Shown here: piece after piece, positions 1-10,936 of the stretch
How positions within the stretch are numbered: position 1 is the stretch's first letter
Layout of the letters: every line of letters starts with the position of its first letter
DNA from: Welwitschia mirabilis
Lineage: Eukaryota; Gnetophyta; Gnetopsida; Welwitschiales
DNA length: 40,558 nt
Assembly (NCBI GenBank): GCA_051453625.1
Contig: JBOZIK010000001.1
Span: 145,746,411 to 145,786,968, forward strand
Direction of reading: 5' to 3'
Program-made: the position numbers and the translations under genes
Notes under the pieces: model-generated
Told to the model about the DNA's origin: nothing
Seen by the model: only the letters and a program-made list of their open reading frames with translations
Databases searched by the model: none

Positions 1-977
1 CATTTTGAAAAACATTTTGAGACTAGTCCCATAGCCTTGAAAAGAACCTAGGAAACCATGCAATTTCTAATCTTAAGGAAGGTCCAAACTTTACTAAAAG
101 AGGTCAACTAGGAATATTTTATTTATGTATCTAGCACTTGCTATCCTCTAGTAATCAACTTATTTTATGCAAATGCTAGATTTGATGCCTCTCAATCCAC
201 TTTTATTACTTCAGTCTTTGGCCAAGAAATACACATCACTATAGATCTCTTAGCTTCCCTCACTGGACTTTCCAGAGGAAACTAAGGGGAATACTGGCCT
301 ATGGCTAAATCCTTTGAGGAAAAAATGTAGTCACTTGCCATGTGTGTGGCACTCACATCACTTGGAAAAAGACTCTCAAAGATTTCCAACTTCTCTCAAG
401 ATTTTCTCTGTTACACCTCATAATGTCATACAACTTTTTACTACTTGCTAGGCATAGAGATGAGTTCTCCAAATATTGAGTCTTTCTACTTTATGTTCTG
501 GATAAGAGAAGAGACATTGATGCTCCTGGGATCATGCTCAAGCACATGGCCAACCAGCTTCAGCCACACAAGAGGTGTGTCCTGCCCTATTCTTTCCTCA
601 TCATATGGATTTTTTATCACTTTGACATTCCTCATCTAGCTAGGCAGAAGCTCCAAAAGCCCATGGAGTTTATTAATCATGCTACTTTATCCAGGATGCA
701 CATTTTTGAAGAAGTAACTGCTCCTTCTAGGCTTAAGGTCAAGGCCTCTTAGACCCCAAAGATCCTTTATCTCTTGCATTGTATTGACTCACGGACTTGT
801 CACATCAAGGAGGTACTCATTTCTAGTGGTACTCTAGTCACTGACAACTCTCAGAGTGAGGGTACTTAGTCTTCTGAGTCCTCTAAATCTGATTAAGTCT
901 ATGTATTTTTTTCTTTGTCTTCTAGTCTTTAGTTGTACTTCCTGTTCTTGATTTTTTTAAAAAGGGGGAGAATAATT
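1..977 (+). pseudogene. Decayed accessory ORF at the 3' end of an LTR retrotransposon
   Basis: Broken coding sequence spread over several frames. Readable pieces include FYANARFD (163-186), a later stretch in another frame with HMANQLQPHKRC and LPYSFLII (about 543-605), and a C-terminal DFFKKGEN (950-973). The order resembles, from memory, the plant retroelement ORF family often called putative plant transposon protein, which has an LVxxFYAN-like start and an LPYxxLI stretch and often ends in KKGE just before a polypurine tract. It lies directly upstream of a polypurine tract and an LTR, so it occupies the accessory or env-like position between pol and the 3' LTR. Several stops and frameshifts make it non-functional. 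The family assignment is an inference; the coding remnant itself is fairly clear. Confidence 0.5.
959..972 (+). promoter_or_regulatory. Polypurine tract of the 5'-most LTR element
   Basis: An uninterrupted purine run, five A then five G then AGAA, ends 5 bases before the TG that opens the LTR. This is the expected plus-strand priming site of an LTR retrotransposon. It overlaps the KKGE codons of the decayed ORF, an arrangement seen in other plant elements. Confidence 0.65.
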
Positions 978-1306
978 TGTATTCATGTTATCACATTTTG
1001 TCACTTCTTTGTATTTTATATGCAAAAATGCACTTTTCTTGATGTAATCCAATTTTTTTTTTTGAGTTATACAAAGAAGTCCTTTTTCTATAAAAATCTC
1101 TTTGATCTTTACTAACTTACTTTCATGCAAAGCTCATTTAAATTTAATCGATTTCAAAGTTAAATGAGTTAGGGGGAAAACCCATATTTCAAATTATTGT
1201 TTTTCCTCAATCAATGACAAAGGGGAAGCTTTTTAAGAATCCATTATAATTAATTAATTTAATAAGTTTTCATAGTTAGTCCATTATGCAGAGATTTCCC
1301 AGCACT

Positions 1307-1897
1307 GGGTGACCGACCTATTAAAGAACTGTGATACTGCTTCAGAATTGGGTGATCACACATATAACATCGGATGACTAAACTGATATAAATTAAGAAA
1401 ATGACTAGTTAAAGAACGGCAAATAAGTGCATCATACTGGGCGACTGGCTGACACATCAAGAAGAATATCAGTTTAAAAATAGATGACCAAAAATTCTTA
1501 TTCAGGCAACCCTGTTTGAGCCTGTGTGTAAGAATTAGGGTAAACATGGGTGACCGCTAGACAAACACGAGCGACCGCATTGTTATCTACAAAATTCAGT
1601 CTGATAACAAAATAGGCAACTGACTAAATTCAAATGAGCAATTGCATGACAATCAATAAAGCTTGAATCTAGTAAATGCAAGGGTGACCAAAGGATGTGA
1701 TTATGAGTGATCACATTCTGCCCAGAATCTATCCTCATAAGGTCAATAGAGTAAAAATTATTAGGGTGACCAAATAAAACTGGAACACATATAAATATAA
1801 GAAATACCGAATATGCACTTTTTATATACTGAGAAATCTATAATAAGCAAGGGCGGTCAAATGTTAGGAATAAGGGCGACCGTAGGTTCAGGCGACC
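1307..1897 (+). repeat. Dispersed GGGYGACC octamer array in the LTR U3
   Basis: Exact GGGTGACC occurs at 1307, 1548, 1682 and 1764, and GGGCGACC at 1874. One- or two-base variants occur at 1350 (GGGTGATC), 1372 (GGATGACT), 1439 (GGGCGACT), 1482 (AGATGACC), 1504 (AGGCAACC), 1569 (GAGCGACC), 1614 (AGGCAACT), 1705 (GAGTGATC), 1851 (GGGCGGTC) and 1890 (AGGCGACC). All deviations are transitions. Spacing is irregular, about 15 to 90 bases, and the sequence between copies is not repeated. The array lies upstream of the LTR TATA box, so it sits in U3, where enhancer or silencing sites would be expected. Function is unknown. Confidence 0.75.
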
Positions 1898-2077
1898 AAG
1901 TACTATGTTCGACGGTATGAAGAAAAAAATGTAACTGTTATAATTTTAATAGTTCATCATAAAGAATAATGATTTATTAAAAGTGCAATGGTTTGCTTCA
2001 TCCTAATAAAACGGTTACCTTGTACATCTTTAGTCTTTAAGCTCTCCTCTAATCAAAAGAAAAAACAAGCTTTCTTG

Positions 2078-2084
2078 TATAAAA
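2078..2084 (+). promoter_or_regulatory. TATA box of the 978-2506 LTR
   Basis: TATAAAA in the distal half of the LTR, downstream of the GGGYGACC array and about 420 bases before the LTR end. This is the expected arrangement for a U3/R boundary. No experimental start site can be inferred. Confidence 0.4.
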
Positions 2085-2506
2085 TTTGAGATTGAAAAAG
2101 AACTACCATACTCTTTTGATATTGTATGTAAGCTAACTTTAAGTTTAGATTTCGAATTGAATCTATCATTGTACCTACTTAGAAGAAGCGATTATTGTAC
2201 CTTTGAGAGAATATCTGTGCATCTATGCATTCTTCTTTTTTCCATTCATCTATGGTTGAGGATCAGCCATAAAATCCTCAATGGTTTTAAAAGGTTATTT
2301 GATGAGCCTGAAAACCATTATTGAAAGCTAATATATGCTAGCGAAGGATAAGGAGTCTAAAGAGTTGAAGGGTGGTGTCTATCCACCATTGAATATCTTG
2401 TTTTTGTATTGTTTTTATACTTCTCTTATTTGCAAGTTGTGAAGAATAAGAAAATTGATTTTTAAAGACCTGTTCGCCCCCCTATAGAGTCGATCCTCTA
2501 CTTTCA

Positions 2507-4480
2507 ATATCCCTTAGGAATAAAGAAGAAAACCTTGAATAAGCCCACAATGAAACTAATGAAAACATCCAAAAGGACCTTGAGTTTATACATGCCTTGG
2601 AGGATGAACATTAAGGTGCATTTAGATTGTATTTTAAAGTAGGATTAGACACTTTAGATGATGATGATCAATTACTAACAAGTAAGTAAACATTTGAGGA
2701 TGAAGAAAAACTTGAATGTTACACAATAGATGATGAATCCATACATGACATAAATGAAAGAAATGATATTAAATTCTTTAAACCTCAAACTTTGTTACAC
2801 ATGCAATGTTGTGAGGAAGAATTCCTTGAAAACCTTAATAAAAATAAGAACATTAGCCAAGAGAATTATCATGATTCATCCTTTGAATAACCTCTTTCTC
2901 AACAACATCTTGAGCCAACATGTCATCTTCATCTTTATCTTTTAAGCAAGACCTAAATATTCATGAGGAATAAAAACCATCTTTTTCCTATACTTTCTTT
3001 GATAATCATTTATCTTCTCCAAATATTTTCAACACATCTTTACCTTTACCTAAACATAATATCTTGCATGAGTTATTGAGTAAACAAGAATAGGCCAAGG
3101 ATTGGAAGATTTCTAATTTAAATGAATTAATTTTACTATTAGTGTTAATGTTTTTCCATCTTTTATGAATTCATGTGTAGACATTTATTAGGATTCTCTC
3201 TCATCTTTGAATGCATCATATAATTTTGATACATCATTTAAACATCACATTCATTATTTAGATCCTTCATGTATACAATACCTTGGAAAAAGCCTTGAAA
3301 ATTTTTTATCTTTTATGTGTGACTTTAAATTAGGATTTTCTTTTAGATTATATTTTTCTTTTAGAATAAATTTTGGTTTTAAAAAGCTAAAACTATTAAC
3401 AAAATTCGTTCTTGATGCCCTTTCTCATTTAAAACCTTATTAGAACTTGCAATTGTATAATCACTAACTTAAACATTTTTAGGTAGGAAACCCAAAATTT
3501 CATCCTTACCATAGGTAAATCATCATCACCTAAGACCCCACTTCCCATCCCTTCCATTTTTATTCCATTAATGAAATCCATAAATCACCCTTCCCCTCCA
3601 CACACCTATGAATTTTTTAGATTAGATAATCCTAGTTAATGGTCCTTAATTAAAATAAACCATTCATAAGTGATCACTTTATCATTTCAAACTAGGAAAA
3701 ATTTAACTTGACCTATAGTTTTTTGAGAAAAACTTTTGCTCATTTTAGAGTTAACTTATTAAAGTTAAGTTTTACTTAAGGTATTTTAAATGAAAAATGT
3801 GGTTGAATTAAGATAGGATCTACTTTCATATTGAGTTAATTATTTTCAAAGCACTTTATAAAAACAAGAAGTATCTTGATTAGGCTAATGATCCAATGAT
3901 CCCTTTATGTACATCAATTTGTTTTGAAAATGAGAAGGATGATTAAAAGAGGATAAATATCTTCTCTTCAAAAGCATATTATTTATTTATCATTAATAAT
4001 TGGGTTTAGTTAATTGCATCAGGGCTATAAATGCTCATTGATAATGTGCCTTTAATAATTTAATTTATGACATGTTCAACTACATTAGAGCTATAAATGC
4101 TTGCTGGCAATGTTATACTAGCTCTTTCATTCATCAATATGATTAACTCTATTTGAAGAAGATGTTATAACACTAGAGTTTCAATTAGATCATAAATGCT
4201 TGAAACAACGAATAAGGCATTATTGCGAAAAAAAGGTAAGTTAGAATGAAAAAGTGTAATCAAGAGATTCTATTATGTTTACTTTTTTTAACTTGTGTAC
4301 TTGGAAGTTTTTTAACTAATTTTTGATTACTTACAGATTTACTAAGAGGATGCCTTATTTTCTTGATAATGTGACACATTTTTAAATTAGAATAAAAGTT
4401 GAGAAATTATAATAAATATGGTCATCAATCTAGATAATCTATCTTTTGAAATACCTGAATATGTGAAGAATGTTTTTGCA
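2507..4480 (+). repeat. Segment X, paralogous to 24440-26340 and inverted at 28179-29605
   Basis: An internal segment of copy A with two other copies in the window. Landmarks shared with copy B include the acidic coding remnant near 2660-2870, the phrase TTTTTATGAATTCATG near the decayed middle, and GTCATCAATCTAG at about 4421, which is GCCATTAATCTAG near 26322. No intact ORF remains. Whether X was gag-related or a 3' accessory region is not resolved; its place ahead of the 3' LTR favours the latter for copy A. Confidence 0.65.
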
Positions 4481-4483
4481 TTA

Positions 4484-6088
4484 AATTTTATATTTTTACC
4501 TTTTCTAAAAATGTAATTTTAACAGTGGTTTTTTAATAAGAAAATGCAACTTAAAGATACAACTATGCCTTTTGTTACCAATTAATGCCTTAATCCATGG
4601 ATAATTCATCTTATCCATTAAATCATTCAAATAATCTAATGATCACCATTTCTTCTTACATCTATAAAACCCCCATTCTTGCCTTCCTTTTTCACTACCA
4701 TGCAACATGACTTTACTTCTCTATCTATACCTTTTTTATTTCCCATCACTCTATTGCTATGTCATAGAACCATTAGTATCATTATTGTTTATTACTCTTT
4801 TGTATCAAGCTCTTGTGTGCCCATGGTGTTCACGTTCCTCCTTTCTTTACACTTTTATGATTTGCTATTATTTCACAGGTTTCTTATTACTTTCAATATT
4901 TCATTAAATATTCTTCTTAAACCATGTTTTCATGCCATCTTAATCTTGCTCCATCATTTTATTCATCTTAACTCTATCATTAATTTCTTTCTCTTCATTT
5001 TTCTATTTCTCTTTTTCTCGAAACCATGAGTGGAAGACAAGTTGCCTTCATTAAGGAGGGTATTCTTTATTAGTTTCTAGACATGCATGCCCATTTTACC
5101 TTGATCAAATTAAGACGCAAGGGTGAAATTACCTACTAAGGGAAGAAAATGCATTTTATTATCCCAAGTAAGTATTGGAGTTTAATAAGAATGCTTCTTA
5201 TGATGATAAGAGTCCCTAGCTAATTCATTCTTCCATACATTGCACTTTATTTGTTAACTAATTTTGAGGTAGTGTTAGGGGTAAAGCACTCTAACTACCT
5301 CCTCTATCTTTTAGTAAAAACTTTATTTTATTGTTGTCAAGCTTTGAACATAGAGTATGCCCCTAATAGAGAAGGTTCTTTGCCTTATAATTTTTTACAC
5401 AAGAATCAACTTGCATTATTTAGATTTATTATCTGCAATATGTTACCTAGTTTCCATGTTATAGATGCTCATGCTAGTTAATTAATTCTTATAAGAATCA
5501 TCCAAGATAATAGACCCTTTAACATAGCTAAAACTCTATTTAGAATAGTTAATAATTACATAGATAATAAAAGCAACATTCATATATAATGCCTCATTTT
5601 GGATATCCTATGTATTACCCTCTATCAAACATTAGATTGTGAAGGTTGGGAGTGAGCCTACATACAAACCATTACACCTCAAAAAATTACCCAAGTCTAG
5701 AAGTATCAAAATGTAAATTAGATCCTAGGGAAACAATAGAAATAATACTAGAAAGAAGGACAAGAAGAACCATAGTAATTAAAAGAAGAAATCTATCATG
5801 ACCTTTATCACATCCACTTTATTCCTCCCTATGTCACTTTGTATGTACCTCCAATGACTCACCCTAAAGGCAAGGAACATGTTGGATAATCATCTCATTC
5901 TTCTCCTTTTTCTCCACCTCCTCCATCCACTTCTTCCTCATCCAGTGAGACTTTCTTAGAGCATGTATCCTACAAGCACAAATGTTGGGTTGAAAAATTA
6001 TGGTAAAAGATGAAAAAAATATCACGAGCATAGAAGGAGGCAAACCAAAAGTTAGATCACTTGGTTTCTTGTAGGAGATCATTTGGTT
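4484..6088 (+). pseudogene. Decayed ORF block unique to copy A, with its own TATA-like site
   Basis: Absent from copy B. A TATAAAA at 4663-4669 is followed by a pyrimidine-rich stretch and an ATG at 5026 in a reasonable context (ACCATGAG). Downstream, broken frames retain FRFIICNMLPSFHVID (about 5419-5466) and NIAKTLFRIVNNYIDN (about 5521-5568). These resemble, from memory, the middle of the plant retroelement accessory ORF family suspected at 1-977. Many stops make it non-functional. The block is flanked by a near-direct repeat, AATGTTTTTGCAT at about 4469 and again at about 6160, so it was either inserted in A or deleted from B. Family assignment is tentative. Confidence 0.35.
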
Positions 6089-6098
6089 NNNNNNNNNN
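6089..6098. other. Assembly gap, 10 N
   Basis: Ten ambiguous bases inside copy A, probably a short unresolved join in the repeat. The true length may differ. Confidence 0.95.
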
Positions 6099-6543
6099 TT
6101 AAAATTGCATTTTAGTGTGACTGAATGTAATGTCTTTCAATGCTTTTAAAGTTTTATGTAATGTTTTTGCATAATAAATTAGGAGTTTGCATTTTGATTT
6201 TCCCTTAAAATACTTGCATAAAAAAATCATTTGCTAGCCTTGTATGAAAAGTATGTAATGCAAAAATATTTTTAATGCTTTAAAAATTGTTCTCAAAATT
6301 TTTTATTCAATTTTTTAATCTTTTGTAACTTTGAGGATAAAATTTAATTTTGGTTAGTGTTTATGGCATCCATTTGTACTACATTTTTCAATTTTGATGC
6401 CTTATTCATTAAAAATTGATTAAAATTTTTTTGAAAATGGCATCTTTTCTATACTCAAACATTTTTACTTAGTTAATTTTTTCATGTTACTCATGTCTTT
6501 ATTAACTTTTTTCTAAGAGTTTACCAAGAGTCTAGTTAAGCAA

Positions 6544-7860
6544 TGTGTTGACATGCCAAAATTGGCATTTCAAGTAGGTATAAGTGATTAATTTAGCATA
6601 GGAAAAGACATTTAATTCATTGATTTATCATAAAATGGTGTCTTTTATCTTTTTTATCATGTTTTCATGAATATATGGACTTTTTCCTCATATTAGCAAG
6701 ATTATTGCTAACTGTGGAAGAACTTTTCAAACTTTTTAAGGATTTTAATAATAAAAACAAGTGCCACTAGCCAGTGCTACCAGAACTACTGGAATTTTGA
6801 GGAGAAATTACCTCAATCTTACATTTATGTCATAATTTAGAAATTTCATCACAATCAGCTTAGGGTCCAGTCAGACAATAATTCAGATTCAACCTTAATT
6901 TTGATTACACTTGGTAGAAGCATAAATCAACATGTCATAGTAACATGCGACATAGACAATGATGACTACATGGAAGATACTTGACATGGAATATCATTGA
7001 CAACATCATTAGTAGTTAAAGGACATGTGATTGTCATGTTTACTCTTAAAGATATAGGAATCATCTTTATGGCTATATGCCAAACATATTTATAACTCCT
7101 TCCTTATGTAACCACCTTAAGTAACTCCCCTTATATAACTACCACCTTATGCAATCATGACATAACTCCCTAGGCCTTCCTTCATCTAAAAAAAAGGCCT
7201 TAACAGTCCATTGTAAACATCTTTTGATTGGCTTAATGTCAGGAAGACTTGCAGGCTAAGATGTCATGGTGCTTTGATAATAAGGGTGGAATGATCCATG
7301 GCTAGTTGAGGAGTTCTTCTTCTTTACCTCCTCCATGTGATGTAATTTATAGTTTATTTCAGCTTTAGTAAAAGAATTGGTTTTAACACTTTCATTGTTA
7401 ATGCACAAAGTCATTTGGTGTTAGCAATATCAAAGTAAGACTATTTCTATAATTAGGTACGACTAATTCTAAGTTTGTTTTATTCTTTCATTTTTATTGC
7501 ATAATCATTTGGCATTAGTAATTTTTAGATTGAGTTTACTTAATTATTAAGTTCATGATATAGGAATCATTGGAGCAAAGGTGGAGAGTTGGACACATTG
7601 ATTAGATCTTTGAGGCATTTTTGTTTCCTTGCATGGTTAATCGGAGATTACTTTCTATCTTTGAGGCATTTTTGTTGCCTTGCATGGTCAATCGGAGATC
7701 ACTTTCTTTCTTAGCATCTTATTTCCTTTTGTTTGAGTTTGCATGGGAAGTTGTAATAATCATGTCCCTTTGGTAAAATTTATCGCATATATCCCTGTGG
7801 AAGAATGATTTTGAATGTAAACTCAGATAAATCTTAATCACTACAAAGCTATGATAAATT
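6544..7860 (+). mobile_element. LTR A (3' LTR of copy A)
   Basis: Aligns along its length with LTR C (21635-23015) and LTR B (26739-28178). The start carries the arms TGCCAA/TTGGCA around a 2-base centre (6554-6567). Shared landmarks are an ACTACTGG-type motif near 6786, the CTAGGCCTTCCTTCATCT block ahead of the former TATA site, and CATATATCCCTGTGGAAGA near the 3' end (about 7787). The TATA box is lost here: TCTAAAAAAAA stands at about 7185 where B has CTATAAAAAG. It contains a private 51-bp tandem duplication. No primer-binding site follows it, consistent with a 3' LTR. Confidence 0.65.
7606..7707 (+). repeat. 51-bp tandem duplication inside LTR A
   Basis: Two adjacent copies, 7606-7656 and 7657-7707, each starting ATCTTTGAGGCATTTTTGTT and differing at only a few positions. 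LTRs B and C have a single, more diverged version at the corresponding place. The duplication therefore happened in this copy and is much younger than the LTR itself. Confidence 0.85.
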
Positions 7861-9664
7861 ACCAAATCATAATAAAATCTAATGAAGGACATAACAAATG
7901 CCACATGAAAGTCATTCTCTATATCTAAGGAGGGAGAAAGGAGGCTTAAAACTTCATGATGAGATGAGCCTTCATTATAAACATTGGAATTCTGAAAATG
8001 GCAGAGTCAAATGGATGATGATGAATAATGCTTCAATAATTGTAGGCTCCAAACTTCCTAGATTAATCAAGAGATGAATGTTGATTAGCTCTTGAGGTAG
8101 GATCTGTTAGGGCTAAAGTTATTAATTAGTAAATATTTATAATTAATAGATAGATAACTATAGATCACCTTAGGTGGCAAGACATAGATATGTAATCATT
8201 AGCTTTCGTCAACTAGTTTAGCACTAGTCTATAAGAGAAACTTATCATCTTGGCATGTGATTAGTGGATTATTCTAAACCTTTTTAGTAATAAATAAATT
8301 ATAATTATGATACATATAGCATAATTATGATAAAAATATTTCTAAAAATATATTAATCTACTAAATTTTAGTGGTTTAAAATGTGAAAACAAGAGAAAAA
8401 ATTAAGAAAACAAGAAAACCTAAATACTTCATGAAGGATAAATATCACCAATGTTACAATAGTGATACGTTTTAAGTTATGAAAAAATGAGCCAATCCTT
8501 CATGTGTTAAAGGCTTAACCATCTAACCTAGAACTTATTAAGACTTCAAGGTTAAGAGTGAATCATGGTTAGGATTACTTAGTGATTACTTCATATATGT
8601 ATATATGGCAAGTGAACATTAAAAAATCTACAACTATTCCACATAAGCTATTAGTATCAAAAGAATTCTAAAGATATAATGAAGACACTAGTTACAAAAT
8701 AATATATCTTTAAGGGACAATGTTAATTTTATAAAGGCTAGTGTTAGAATCATTTAGAAGAATCTATAACATATTCAAAGATCCAACCTTACTCACAAGA
8801 TAACAACACATCAAGAAAACGAGTCACCATGCTACAAATAATAAATTATTTGATGTAGTTCCATGTGATTTGCATAGATTTGATCTTTAGGATTTTTGAA
8901 GTATTAGCAACATGAGATGTAGTAGTAAATAATTATGATCAATATCATGCAATTGTCTATAAATTTGGATAAACATGACTCTTTTGATCATAAATCAAGT
9001 ATAAATATGTAGTAAAAATAGCAAAGTCTATGCCTTATCGAGCAATCATGCCCCTTTATTTGTTTTCTCCTGTTTTGGTCTTTTCTTTAATGTTGCTTTG
9101 GTGTGTCAGATCTATCCACTTAAATTTGTTTTGATTTTTTGAATAATATGTGTTGGAAGTAGCATTTCAAGTCCCTTCATTCCTTCCAATCAACATTATA
9201 ATAATTTTAAAGCATTATCAAAAGAAGAAAATTTACAATTTTGCCATATGTCTTTACACTGATGCCCATATAGTAGCATATTATAAACTCTAATTCCATT
9301 ATAGTTTATCTATCACTTACCAATCTAATTATCAACATACAATATATATGAAAACCATATATGATATAGTACTATTATTGTATAGCAATAGTTAGATTCC
9401 ATCTAAGCGTAATTAAATTTAGGGCTCTTATACTATCTAACATAATCAAAGGGCTTTCAAATACGCCTACAGTGGGCTTGAGCTCTAAGAGTCTAAGCGA
9501 CCCATCTGAATGACTTATACCAAGATGCTTGAAATTAATAGAAATTTATAGGCACCACCTCAAAGTCCTTGCTTATACTTTATCACGTAAGCCCTTTGAA
9601 CTTGAAATATATATAGCGTCCTTGAGTTCCTTTACAGCCACATCTAAACAAGCACATTAATACG
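7861..9664. other. AT-rich interval without a recognisable gene
   Basis: No ORF with recognisable motifs on either strand. A TGTTAGGGCTAAAG phrase at about 8107 could be the start of a short LTR remnant, but no partner copy is present. The last part, from about 9420, becomes gradually less AT-rich and leads into the gene island. Confidence 0.5.
9608..9616 (+). promoter_or_regulatory. Possible plus-strand TATA box at the edge of the gene island
   Basis: TATATATAG stands just before the change to CpG-rich sequence. About 85 bases downstream is an ATG in a plant-like context (AATGGCG, ATG at 9700), which opens a reading frame of only 14 codons, and further on a good splice-donor match (GTGTAAGT, about 9984-9991). 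The arrangement could mark the 5' end of a plus-strand transcript convergent with the SAUR gene. No protein is recognised. Confidence 0.25.
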
Positions 9665-10640
9665 CAGGGTGCAGTTTCCTGCACATCTTCAGTTGACTAA
9701 TGGCGCAGAAAATTACTGGGCGGCGTTCATTTGCGTTTCACTGAGCAACGAAGATATCAGTGTTTTCGGGGGAAATTGAAGCGCACTGGCTCCTTCAAAA
9801 TCTAGTTGTCGAAGATATATTTCTGCGGCAAAGTGGAAAGTGAAACGAAGCCACGTTGCTCGCTTTTGGAAATTGAAAATTTTAATTTTCAGTTGAGGAT
9901 TGGCTGTCTTTGGAATGTTTGCTTGTCCACCTTGGCAGCGAACAACGCAGATATCTCCTTCTGCAATGAAATTCATGTGAGCGTGTGTAAGTCTTAAACA
10001 AAACAGCTTTTATCCGCATCATTCCACAAAACAGCTTTTATCTGCAATGAAATTCATGTGACCGTTGGAAATCTGGACTCTGATAAGACATTTGTGGTCC
10101 CTACCATAATCACTTTAAATATCATAAATGGCACTTTTTCTTATCCTTTTCCATTCAACTGCCAGCGAGATTGCCTTGCCACGCTTTGTATGATGCTGTA
10201 TGCAGTCCCTAATTGATGTTCGATGCATTTGCAGCCTCACTCATTCTTATGTTTTTCCAGCGTGTGACAAGCTATGTTTCTTTCAAAAATCTGGTATATG
10301 CTTGCAGCCAAAAAACTGGAAACATTTTCTTAGTTCTCTTCCCTTAATTATGTCCAGAAGCGAATTGTGGTTATAAGGAAGCAGAGAATCAATCAAATAA
10401 AGACACAGTTGAGAATCAGAAAGACAATTCATGTATTGCCTCCAGGAATCTGAAACAGTGATTTCAACTGCCTAAATTTTGCAGCTTGGTATAGTTTATG
10501 TAATTTTAAAAGAGAAGATTCCAGAATGCATGCCCGGTTTCGATGGAGAAAACTGTTTATAATACTTAAAAATAAGAGATTATCATGTCGTAACTGCAAC
10601 CAATATTGCCAACAACGTATTATTCCGTAAAAAAACAAAA
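9665..10640. other. CpG-rich flank of the gene island, no protein recognised
   Basis: Base composition is balanced and CpG is frequent, unlike the retroelement sequence on both sides. Short frames exist on both strands but show no known motif or codon signature. The stretch could be an untranslated exon, a non-coding RNA, the 3' flank of the SAUR gene or a relic of a second gene. It includes a local direct duplication at 9960-10061. Confidence 0.4.
9960..10061 (+). repeat. Interleaved direct duplications
   Basis: A 21-base word starting TCTGCAATGAAATTCATGTG occurs at 9960-9980 and 10041-10061. ACAAAACAGCTTTTATC occurs at 9998-10014 and 10026-10042. The second copies abut each other, as if a segment was copied and rejoined during repair. 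Confidence 0.9.
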
Positions 10641-10936
10641 AAAGAATGCGTACCACTACTCAGAGAAATGATTTAGTTTAACAGATAATTGAATCTCTTG
10701 ACAAACTATACATGTCATTTTTTTTTTAAGAATCCTTACAAGAATAAAGCCTTGACATTGCGAGGCATTTCTGGAGTCACCGCAACAGTAACCACCCACG
10801 AAAATGCCGAGTGTGAGAGTGAACCGAAGATAGGAACAGAGGGCCTGTGCAGTAAAAGGCGACACAAAATACAAAATTCCAATTTCGCTATTTCAGAAAT
10901 GGCAAAGAAGCCCTTTACTTGAAGCCATGAACGAAA

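Larger units (their letters stand above)
978..2506 (+). mobile_element. 3' LTR (about 1.53 kb), element nested in copy A
   Basis: Begins with TG after the polypurine tract and ends in CTTTCA at 2506. The end is preceded by a C-rich stretch (TTCGCCCCCC, about 2473-2482) of the type found near the 3' end of many plant LTRs. Immediately after 2506 the sequence resumes as the older copy A, whose paralog at about 24440 shares the phrase TTAGGAATAA, so 2506/2507 is an insertion junction. It keeps more C, G and CpG than surrounding elements, which suggests a younger insertion. The 5' LTR and most of the interior lie outside the window, so a target-site duplication cannot be tested. Superfamily is not certain: the end looks Ty1/copia-like, but no pol is in view. 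Confidence 0.6.
2507..7860 (+). mobile_element. Copy A: 3' portion of an old LTR retrotransposon
   Basis: This stretch is collinear, with strong divergence, to 24440-28178 (copy B). Shared segments are 2507-about 4480 against 24440-26340, and 6150-7860 against 26350-28178. Copy A carries an extra block of about 1.7 kb (about 4484-6160) that copy B lacks. It ends in an LTR with no primer-binding site after it, so it is the 3' end of an element whose 5' part is beyond the window or displaced by the insertion at 2506. Acidic peptide remnants are conserved between copies, such as DDDDQLL (about 2658-2678) and EEEFLENLNKNKNISQEN (about 2813-2866). Their role is not known. Confidence 0.65.

Noticed and set aside
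1307-1897. CRISPR-like or tandem-satellite reading of the GGGYGACC array
   Set aside because: The repeated word is only 8 bases, spacing is irregular and the setting is a eukaryotic LTR.
4679-5029. 116-codon plus-strand frame rich in Phe, Leu, Ile and Ser
   Set aside because: Arises from a pyrimidine-rich stretch; it looks like repeated hydrophobic segments but has no motif and lies in a decayed element.
8100-8340. Possible short LTR or MITE beginning TGTTAGGGCT
   Set aside because: No partner, no terminal inverted repeat and no target duplication could be found.
9700-9744. ATG in good context opening a 14-codon frame
   Set aside because: Too short to call as a gene; kept only as part of the possible transcript discussed in findings.
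9713-9976. 87-codon minus-strand frame in the CpG-rich flank
   Set aside because: No recognisable motif, overlaps a similarly long frame on the other strand, and open frames are expected by chance in GC-richer DNA.
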